DNA of 64,000 bases. Origin: Chitinophagaceae bacterium. GTDB taxonomy: Bacteria > Bacteroidota > Bacteroidia > Chitinophagales > Chitinophagaceae. Shown in pieces: positions 7,299 through 13,360 of the stretch. Below the pieces are notes generated by a model. That model had not been told where the DNA came from. It was given only the letters and a program-made list of their open reading frames with translations, and did not search any database. Positions within the stretch are counted from its first letter, which is position 1. The number at the start of each line of letters is the position of its first letter. Both the position numbers and the translations under genes were made by a program. The DNA lies in contig JAHBTJ010000027.1 in NCBI GenBank assembly GCA_019638595.1, positions 1 through 64,000 on the forward strand, written 5' to 3'.

Positions 7299-7381
7299 AC
7301 ACCGGACTCATCCCGATGTATCGGGAGAACTGAGAACATCAGACTTAAATTCTGATGTGTTGCCAATTACACCATCCGGCG
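7299..7381 (-). tRNA. tRNA with anticodon TTA and hairpin in T-loop
   Basis: Acceptor CGCCGGA/TCCGGTG, D-arm GTGT-AATTGGCA-ACAC and anticodon stem TCAGA/TCTGA are good. The 7-nt loop ATTTAAG has T33 and anticodon TTA, which would read UAA (and possibly UAG). An 8-nt loop reading would give TAA (Leu). The T-loop keeps its leading TTC but is then occupied by a 16-nt hairpin at 7311-7326 (TCCCGAT...ATCGGGA), so G53-C61 and the T-loop are lost. Discriminator T73 is unusual. Function is doubtful. Confidence 0.55.
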
Positions 7382-7385
7382 GTTG

Positions 7386-7457
7386 TGCAGCATGAGTGAT
7401 TCGAACACTCTCCACCGGTTTGGAAGACCGGTGCACGACCATCAATGCATATGCTGC
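7386..7457 (-). tRNA. tRNA-Gly (TCC)
   Basis: Canonical 72-nt tRNA: acceptor GCAGCAT/ATGCTGC, A73, D-arm GCAT-TGATGGTC-GTGC, anticodon arm CCGGT-CTTCCAA-ACCGG (anticodon TCC) and T-arm GAGTG-TTCGAAT-CACTC. No insertion is present. Confidence 0.93.
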
Positions 7458-7464
7458 ATCACTG

Positions 7465-7547
7465 CGGTTCGTAGGATCCCGCTACAGCGGGAGAACTCAT
7501 AGCAACAGATCGACAATCTGTGATGTTGACCATTACACCAACGAACC
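7465..7547 (-). tRNA. tRNA-Asp (GTC) with hairpin in T-loop
   Basis: Acceptor GGTTCGT/ACGAACC, G73 (an Asp identity base), D-arm GTGT-AATGGTCA-ACAT and anticodon arm ACAGA-TTGTCGA-TCTGT (GTC) are clear. The T-arm keeps TTC and is then filled by a 16-nt hairpin at 7477-7492 (TCCCGCT...AGCGGGA). Simple removal leaves too short a T-loop, so the element replaced part of it. Same insertion point as in the TTA tRNA next door. Confidence 0.78.
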
Positions 7548-7551
7548 TTTG

Positions 7552-7630
7552 TAATCTGTACGCCCCGATAGCTATCGGAGGTATTACAAGAATGAAAATC
7601 TTGTGTCCTGAACCATTAGACGAACAGATC
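7552..7630 (-). tRNA. tRNA-Glu (TTC) with T-arm replaced by hairpin
   Basis: Acceptor GATCTGT/ACAGATT, A73, D-stem GTCT/GGAC and a perfect anticodon arm CAAGA-TTTTCAT-TCTTG (anticodon TTC). Where the T-arm should be there is a perfect 14-bp palindrome CCGATAGCTATCGG (7565-7578) with short flanks, and no TTCGA motif. Without a T-loop it is unlikely to bind EF-Tu normally. Confidence 0.7.
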
Positions 7631-7634
7631 ATTG

Positions 7635-7708
7635 TGGACAGCCAGGGAATTGAACCCTACACAAAAACATTGCAAATGTTTTTCGCCAGCCTTGGAACAT
7701 GGCCGCCC
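7635..7708 (-). tRNA. tRNA-Ala (TGC)
   Basis: Acceptor GGGCGGC/GCTGTCC contains the G3-U70 wobble that specifies alanine, with A73. The anticodon arm AAACA-TTTGCAA-TGTTT gives TGC, and the stem extends to 7 bp. T-arm TAGGG-TTCAATT-CCCTG is fine. The D-arm is irregular (CCAAGGCTGG core, no clean 4-bp stem). It is the first tRNA of the array in transcription order. Confidence 0.8.
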
Positions 7709-7740
7709 ATTGTTGTATAGCAGGCCGGTGGGGCCGCTAT

Positions 7741-7955
7741 CCGAAGTCTCTGACCATAGGTGTTCGAAACGTTATTTTGAAGGCAGCCATATCAACAATT
7801 TTATAGCGTCATAGACGCGAAAGTTTGGTGGCACTTATAAAGTAACGTATTGACAAAGCTCCGTAGGAGCGGTATTTTCACAGGTTTCGAACGTTTATGG
7901 TCTCTGACTTCGGATAAAATATGTTCTCCGGAGATTTTATCTCCAATAAAATATA
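7741..7955. repeat. MITE-like repeat, copy 1
   Basis: The core 7741-7912 has imperfect terminal inverted repeats (CCGAAGTC...GACC at left, GGTC...GACTTCGG at right) and no ORF. It is followed by a GGAGATTTTATCTCC hairpin module to 7955. The inner sequence, including the GCGTCATAGACGC palindrome and the CTCCGTAGGAG hairpin, is nearly identical to 12131-12260. It lies just upstream of the tRNA array and could carry its promoter. Confidence 0.8.
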
Positions 7956-8167
7956 TCAAAAAACTCAGCGTCATTTTGGGAAAAGCATCCCCGTTGCTGC
8001 ATCTTATCCGCTTGCATCGGAACCAACGGAGAATACTTGTTTCCCTCCCTTTCTGCACCTGATATTTTGTTCCCCTCTCCACCCCGTGGAGAGGGGTTAG
8101 GGGTGAGGTAATAAAAAAGCCCGGTCATTTTCTGTGACCGGGCTGCTGCATAATCTTTTTATTCAGA
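7956..8167. other. Intergenic stretch with palindromes
   Basis: No supported gene. It contains a CCCCTCTCC...GGAGAGGGG palindrome at about 8073-8093, a common type of Bacteroidota intergenic repeat, and the minus-strand terminator described at 8112. Confidence 0.4.
8112..8144 (-). terminator. Rho-independent terminator, minus strand
   Basis: On the minus strand a 10-bp stem (AGCCCGGTCA with its complement) is followed by TTTTTTATT. It ends a minus-strand transcript that covers the small ORF at 8168-8329. Confidence 0.75.
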
Positions 8168-8329
8168 TCATCTATGCATACATTCCGGCCGTAAATAATT
8201 ACTTTCATACGAATTACCTATGGGCACAATACTTACTTTATGCTGCGCACACCATTGGTGTATGACAGGCAATAGCGCATCATTTAGCATCAGTGTTCTA
8301 AATCGTTTATGTCGCAATTGTTTTATCAT
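8168..8329 (-). CDS. Candidate small protein, 53 aa
   Basis: A 53-codon ORF (MIKQLRHKRF... ...LRPECMHR) ends 24 bp before a good minus-strand terminator. I do not recognise it. The N-terminus is basic. No convincing ribosome binding site or separate promoter is visible, and the upstream terminator at 8388 argues that it needs its own start. Support comes only from the terminator position. Confidence 0.3.
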   Translation of the reverse strand: MIKQLRHKRFRTLMLNDALLPVIHQWCAQHKVSIVPIGNSYESNYLRPECMHR

Positions 8330-8387
8330 TAATAAAATTTAGCGTCACTCCTTCCCCTCTCAACTCTGTGGACAGGGGAAATAAAAA

Positions 8388-8412
8388 ACCCCGCGGTTCA
8401 GGCGGGGCTTAT
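8388..8412 (-). terminator. Rho-independent terminator, minus strand
   Basis: On the minus strand, GCCCCGCC pairs with GCGGGGT around a short loop and is followed by TTTTTTAT. It closes the short transcript predicted from the promoter at 8549-8580. Confidence 0.65.
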
Positions 8413-8434
8413 ATTTGAGCGATTTGTTTTTACA

Positions 8435-8518
8435 CTAATCAACAGCATTATATGCCCCGCAAACTGCATAGCCCGCCTCGGGACTAAACCAGCTTATTGA
8501 TTTATTATGTAGTAACAT
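8435..8518 (-). CDS. Candidate 27-aa peptide in a short terminated transcript
   Basis: A 27-codon ORF (MLLHNKSISWFSPEAGYAVC...) lies between a good Bacteroidota-type promoter (8549-8580) and a rho-independent terminator (8388-8412), giving a transcript of about 155 nt. I know no homologue. The product could be a small peptide, or the transcript may be a small RNA with a chance ORF. No membrane segment is evident. Confidence 0.35.
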   Translation of the reverse strand: MLLHNKSISWFSPEAGYAVCGAYNAVD

Positions 8519-8548
8519 TGTGCGTTGCATATAATTTGTTTTGCGATG

Positions 8549-8580
8549 CAAAGGTTGAATGATTTTTTTTATAATGCAAA
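8549..8580 (-). promoter_or_regulatory. Promoter of the short minus-strand transcript
   Basis: On the minus strand, TTTG at 8580-8577 is separated by 20 nt from AACCTTTG at 8556-8549, matching the Bacteroidota pattern TTTG/TAnnTTTG in all but one fixed position. The predicted start near 8542 is about 24 nt before the 27-codon ORF. Confidence 0.5.
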
Positions 8581-8699
8581 TTTTTTGTCGAAAATTTTTC
8601 TAAAAATTTTATGACCGTGTATTTGATCCCCTGCCGATACAAGATTTTTTAAACTGTATATTTGGTTACCCTGCAGTATAAAACCTGGCACTCAGTAAG

Positions 8700-9731
8700 A
8701 TGAAACCTTTTATTGCCACCTTCATAGCCGGCATAACAGCAATAGCTTTCGCTTGTAAAACGAAGCCTGTTATTGTACAGCCTTCATTCTATTTCTGGAA
8801 AAGCAATAATTATGGACTTTCAGATGCCGAAAGAAAATATTTAGACACTTTGAATATTCAAAAGCTATATGTAAAATTTTTTGAAGTAGCTCCTGATCCT
8901 GTATTTGGAAATGCGCCTATAGCAAAAACAAGTCTTCATATAAGCAAGTGGGATTCGATTAATGCGGAAATAATACCCGTAGTTTTTATTAAGAACGAAA
9001 TATTCCTTCATGTATCAAAAGCCGGGCTGGATTCACTAGCAGATAATCTATTTTTCCTGGTAAATAAAATAACAGAGGAAAAGATTGTTACCACCTCCAA
9101 TGAAATTCAGCTTGATTGCGACTGGACCGCCACCACAAAAGAGCAATATTTTTATCTTCTCAAATCATTAAAGCGATTATCTCAAAAAACTATTTCGGTA
9201 ACATTGCGTTTATATCCCTACAAATACCCGGAGAAAATGGGTGTACCGCCTGTTGATAAAGCTACATTGATGTGTTACAACCTCGTAAATGCCTTACAAA
9301 ACGAAGGAATAAATTCTATACTCGATTTGGATGAGTTGAAGCGATATATGGGTCAACAAAAAAAATATCCTGTTCGCCTTGATATAGCATTGCCGGTATA
9401 TTCATGGATGCTGGTATACCAAAACGAACAGTTCATGGGCCCTATCAGTCAGCAAGACAACAGCTTACTGGATATGCTTACTCCGCTAAATAAGTTATGG
9501 TATGAAGTAAGCAGGGATACGGTTGTTGATAATTATTATTTACGAAGCGGTGACAAAATAAAGTTTGAAACTATAACACCGGATATTCTGCAGCAAGCCG
9601 CAATAATTGTGAAGCAAAATACAATATTAAGCGACTCCGTTACGGTATCCCTTTTTCACTTAGATGAACAAAAACTGAGCAACTATTCATATGAAATACT
9701 TCATAACGTTTTTACTGCTTTTAGCGAGTAG
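8700..9731 (+). CDS. Lipoprotein of unknown function
   Basis: The N-terminus is a lipoprotein signal with the lipobox-like AIAFAC (Cys19). The mature part (about 325 residues) has an alternating strand-helix pattern with IQLDCDWT near residue 140 and LDIALPVYSW near 228, which resembles a TIM-barrel glycosidase-like fold; this is only an impression. The 3' end overlaps the next gene by 41 bp, so the two lipoproteins are translationally linked. I do not recognise a named family. Confidence 0.72.
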   Translation: MKPFIATFIAGITAIAFACKTKPVIVQPSFYFWKSNNYGLSDAERKYLDTLNIQKLYVKFFEVAPDPVFGNAPIAKTSLHISKWDSINAEIIPVVFIKNEIFLHVSKAGLDSLADNLFFLVNKITEEKIVTTSNEIQLDCDWTATTKEQYFYLLKSLKRLSQKTISVTLRLYPYKYPEKMGVPPVDKATLMCYNLVNALQNEGINSILDLDELKRYMGQQKKYPVRLDIALPVYSWMLVYQNEQFMGPISQQDNSLLDMLTPLNKLWYEVSRDTVVDNYYLRSGDKIKFETITPDILQQAAIIVKQNTILSDSVTVSLFHLDEQKLSNYSYEILHNVFTAFSE

Positions 9732-12030
9732 CATATGCCTTTATATATTCGCCTGCGGGCCGCAATATCCTGACGAAGTTCGTTTTAGTATTTTGCGACC
9801 TGCCGTTCTTCAACAGAAAGGGTTTGAAAACTTTCATTACAGCAGGCACCTCTTTCAATATACCCATGACTATGAGGAAAATATAAAAGAATTACAGGTT
9901 ACACCGCTGCCAGACGAAAATATAGCCTTATGGTCCAGGTATTGTAAAGGCCAGGTGTCAACGGCAGAAATAGAAGAGGCCGTTTACAGATCGGATACTC
10001 AATCAGTACAATCTGCAAGCACACAAAACGGGATGATCCAATACCTGCAAAAAACAAACAATAAGCAGGCTATAGACTATATCCTGTTTGCAAAAGAATG
10101 CGAACCATTCAACCGCCTTTTTTTTAACCCATGGGAAAGAGATAACAACGGGGCCGACGAGCAGGTTGTGCCAAAAAGAAATAAGCTCATAGAAATAGCT
10201 TTAAAAAAAGCAACGCAATCTTTAAATGATATACAGTTGCGATATGCCTTCCTTGCAATCAGGCTTGCGTATTACAATAATGATCCGGCGCTCATAAAGG
10301 AAATTTATCAGCAATACTTTTCTAAAAGAGCGCAAAAAAGCATCATTGATTACTGGGCGTTATATTTTCATACCATTATTCAGCCCGAAAGTGTGTCAAA
10401 GAATCTTGATATTGCCCGTGTGTACGCGAATGCGCCAGATAAAAGAATGGCAGTGATATATGAATATAAAAAAAATATTGCTATTTCTTCCACATTAAGC
10501 CTTGCTAAAAACAACAACGACCGGGCTGCTGTATACCTTATTGATGGCGTTAGGAATCCGGGAAGAGCTTTGTTAAACCTGAAAAACCTGTACTTGCTGA
10601 ATGCAAAACCCGAATACCTGGATTTCTTACTGATGAGAGAGATCAACAAGCTGGAAGACTGGTTGTATACTCCGGAATACTACCTGTTTCCGCCTTCCAT
10701 TTCGTTTGAGCCATATTATGAAGAAATCTCCTATAGTAAGATATGGAAGAATATGGAACAGGATCGGGTATATGCACGCCAGGTATTACAGTTCATAGAT
10801 TCAGCTAATGCAGCCGGCACAAAGAATAAAGTATTATGGGGAACAGCAAAGGCTTATGTTCACCTGATGCTGAAAGAGCATAACCAGGCATTAACAGCTA
10901 CCACTGCTTTGCAAAAAGTCATTAATAAAGAAGATGCCGCTTTCTATCAATTGCAGATGATTGAAGCCCTGGCATTGACTGCCCGCCAGGAAAAGGGTAA
11001 AGCGATCATTCCTGAAAAAATAAAACCGCTCTTGCTTACCTCTTTTCAAAAGAAAAACTATCCATTCATTTTTGCCATTGCAAAAGAACTGGAATACAAA
11101 GGCAATACTTCTGATGCGGCATTACTGATGACAAAAGTAAACCAGAAGAATGAGTGGCTTCCGGAGAATGTATACTGGAAGAACGCTAAAGGAATAAACA
11201 ATAAATATGTAGATTTTTACTGGGAGTATTTCGGGTACCTGGATGCACAATACTCTGCAGCTCAACTAAACGTTCTTATCAAGAACATTAATGCTGGTAA
11301 ATTAAACAAAGACAGATTCAGCGAATGGAAATATGAAAACATACAAAAAGACATGTCGCGCTTATATGATCTGCTTGGCACAAAATACATCCGCGAGAAT
11401 AACCTCGAAGCAGCGCTGAAGGCATTTAAGAACGTAAACGATACGTTATGGACGTCAGCCCGTTATTCTTATGAATTTTATCTTGCTGCCAATCCCTTTT
11501 ATACAAATATGTATAATGAGCATACACCAACTCATGCAGATACTATACGTTATACCAAAACAACCATTACAAGCACACTGATTGATTATGTAAAGAAAGC
11601 CAATGACCCTTTGCAGGCTGACAGGGATTATTATTATTTTCTTGCAGCCAACTGTTATTTGAATATGACACAATATGGTAACTCATGGATGATGCGTCGT
11701 TATTATTGGACCAGCAGTGAACGCACTACAGGTATAGTTGATGATGAGGAGTATTTCAATTGCACACTTGCCAAAAAGTATTACCTGGAAGCAAAAAAAT
11801 TTACTAAGAGCAAAAAGTTTGCAGCATTATGCTTACGAATGGCAGGCAGGTGTGAAAAGCATAAGCTGAATCATGCTTATGAATATTCATTTAATCGTGA
11901 CGAGGAGAAAATATTTAAACAAAACGGGTATTACAGAGCACTTAAAACGCAATACCCTGAATATTATGACGACCTGATCAGCAATTGTGAAAGTTTCGAA
12001 AATTATTTTGCATCGAGAGGCAGGCGTTAG
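9691..12030 (+). CDS. Large TPR-like lipoprotein of unknown function
   Basis: The 779-residue protein has a lipoprotein signal (LLLASSICLYIFAC, Cys22). The rest is almost entirely helical with repeated Tyr/Ala-rich motifs typical of TPR or Sel1-like solenoids, for example around residues 160-260 and 560-640. No catalytic motif is seen. It overlaps the preceding lipoprotein gene by 41 bp and is probably its surface or periplasmic partner. Confidence 0.72.
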   Translation: MKYFITFLLLLASSICLYIFACGPQYPDEVRFSILRPAVLQQKGFENFHYSRHLFQYTHDYEENIKELQVTPLPDENIALWSRYCKGQVSTAEIEEAVYRSDTQSVQSASTQNGMIQYLQKTNNKQAIDYILFAKECEPFNRLFFNPWERDNNGADEQVVPKRNKLIEIALKKATQSLNDIQLRYAFLAIRLAYYNNDPALIKEIYQQYFSKRAQKSIIDYWALYFHTIIQPESVSKNLDIARVYANAPDKRMAVIYEYKKNIAISSTLSLAKNNNDRAAVYLIDGVRNPGRALLNLKNLYLLNAKPEYLDFLLMREINKLEDWLYTPEYYLFPPSISFEPYYEEISYSKIWKNMEQDRVYARQVLQFIDSANAAGTKNKVLWGTAKAYVHLMLKEHNQALTATTALQKVINKEDAAFYQLQMIEALALTARQEKGKAIIPEKIKPLLLTSFQKKNYPFIFAIAKELEYKGNTSDAALLMTKVNQKNEWLPENVYWKNAKGINNKYVDFYWEYFGYLDAQYSAAQLNVLIKNINAGKLNKDRFSEWKYENIQKDMSRLYDLLGTKYIRENNLEAALKAFKNVNDTLWTSARYSYEFYLAANPFYTNMYNEHTPTHADTIRYTKTTITSTLIDYVKKANDPLQADRDYYYFLAANCYLNMTQYGNSWMMRRYYWTSSERTTGIVDDEEYFNCTLAKKYYLEAKKFTKSKKFAALCLRMAGRCEKHKLNHAYEYSFNRDEEKIFKQNGYYRALKTQYPEYYDDLISNCESFENYFASRGRR

Positions 12031-12040
12031 ATGCTGTATG

Positions 12041-12080
12041 TGCCGGACCCTGATACTACCATTACACAGTTGCCGGTTTG
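12041..12080 (-). pseudogene. Possible tRNA relic beside MITE copy 2
   Basis: The minus strand reads ACCGGCA, then a D-arm-like GTGTAATGGTAGTATC, then GTCCGGC, as if a tRNA had lost its anticodon and T arms. The D-arm sequence is close to those of the tRNAs at 7299 and 7465. Its position next to a MITE copy mirrors the array edge at 7708-7741. The evidence is short. Confidence 0.3.
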
Positions 12081-12287
12081 TACAGAGATAAAATCTCTGA
12101 AGAACATAGGCTGTACGAAGTCAGGAGCCCATAAGTGTTCGAAACGTTATTTTGAAGGCAGCCAATCAACAATATTATAGCGTCATAGACGCGAAAGTTT
12201 GGCGGCAATTATAAAGTAACGTATTGACAAAGCTCCGTAGGAGCGGTATTTTCACAGGTTTGAAAAGTTTATGGTCCGGAGACTTCG
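12081..12287. repeat. MITE-like repeat, copy 2
   Basis: The core 12114-12287 is nearly identical to copy 1 at 7741-7912 in its interior (GTTCGAAACGTTATTTTGAA, GCGTCATAGACGC, CTCCGTAGGAG) and has matching inverted ends (ACGAAGTC and GACTTCG). The AGAGATAAAATCTCT hairpin module lies on the left here, inverted relative to copy 1. No ORF is present. Confidence 0.78.
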
Positions 12288-12329
12288 CACGGCCTAACTT
12301 TTTTTCCATTACATAAATCCACCCCTTTA

Positions 12330-13169
12330 CTAAAAGTCAATCCCTTCAATCTGTATTTCATAAATGTGCCAGTAACCCCACTCTTCATTAAATTCAAACT
12401 TTACAATCCAATTACCCTTGAACATAATAAGCTGATGACCACTTGTTGCTTTCAAACTATATGTGCCTGTTACCACACAATTGCTTTCATTAATATCACA
12501 TGCGGTGTGTTCAATATTTTCAACTTCAAGCTGGTCGTAGCTATTTTTAAAGTGTGAAGAAACTTTTTTAAATTTTTTGATGGTAAGAGGGAAGTGATTG
12601 TTTAGCCTGAGATTTTCTTTGCGGAAATCATGAACCCAATCCAATGTCTCTTTAATAAGTATTTGCCGGATGCAATCGCAGGCCGTACGGCTGTTATCAT
12701 AAACATAATCAGGATGAAATTCATCGTAAATAAAATTGCTTACCATGCCAGGCAGGTGCATATCATCCATCTCATATTCAAAAAGCTCTTCGGTAGTAAA
12801 CCGGTATAATTCCCGTGTGGAGATGTTGGGGCTGCATACATCCAGTGTAATATGATATTTGTACAAATACTCCTGCAATCTTCTCCACTCCGCTTCTATT
12901 TGTTCATCCGGGATTTCAGTTGAAGGTTTAAAATCCACAGGCCGTTCAATACGGTCAAACACTTTTATGTATGTAGGATTTTTTGCCTGCTCTTCAAATG
13001 CGATGATACGGTTTAGAAACGCGTTTTCCATTTCGGGGGACAATGCAGGAGTATCCTCATCGGGTGTTGAAAATTTTGCATCATGCTCCAGCATAAGCTT
13101 CATTTTCAAAAAGTCATTTTCAGCCTGTAATTTTTCATCATCGCTTAAATGAAATTTTTCATTGTTCAT
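12330..13169 (-). CDS. Acidic protein of unknown function
   Basis: I do not recognise this 279-residue cytoplasmic protein. It is acidic, starts with a coiled-coil-like stretch (about residues 8-30), and ends with a strand-rich domain (YSLKATSGHQLIMFKGNWIVKFEFN...) that resembles an NTF2-like or SnoaL-like fold. It is transcribed divergently from the SNF2 helicase gene across a 190-bp gap, so the two may share control. Confidence 0.65.
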   Translation of the reverse strand: MNNEKFHLSDDEKLQAENDFLKMKLMLEHDAKFSTPDEDTPALSPEMENAFLNRIIAFEEQAKNPTYIKVFDRIERPVDFKPSTEIPDEQIEAEWRRLQEYLYKYHITLDVCSPNISTRELYRFTTEELFEYEMDDMHLPGMVSNFIYDEFHPDYVYDNSRTACDCIRQILIKETLDWVHDFRKENLRLNNHFPLTIKKFKKVSSHFKNSYDQLEVENIEHTACDINESNCVVTGTYSLKATSGHQLIMFKGNWIVKFEFNEEWGYWHIYEIQIEGIDF

Positions 13170-13360
13170 AGATTAGCTTTTTAAGGTGATAAATATTTTT
13201 TAAAAGGCGTTATACACGCCTTGAGGTTGATAAATGTAATAAAATTGTTTGTAAAAAGGAAATTAAAAAAGTGCATTGAATGTGTACTAATAGTTATGGA
13301 AATTTTGTAGCATCCCGCTAATTTTACCGCCTTCTGTTTCATCAATATATTACTATCGCA

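Noticed and set aside
5594-7630. Group I introns as cause of the tRNA interruptions
   Set aside because: The inserts are only 14-21 nt hairpins, far below intron size and without any core elements.
2556-7708. Prophage or integrative element
   Set aside because: No integrase, structural, replication or conjugation gene is visible, and no direct repeats from a tRNA 3' end were found at the borders; the origin of the array stays open.
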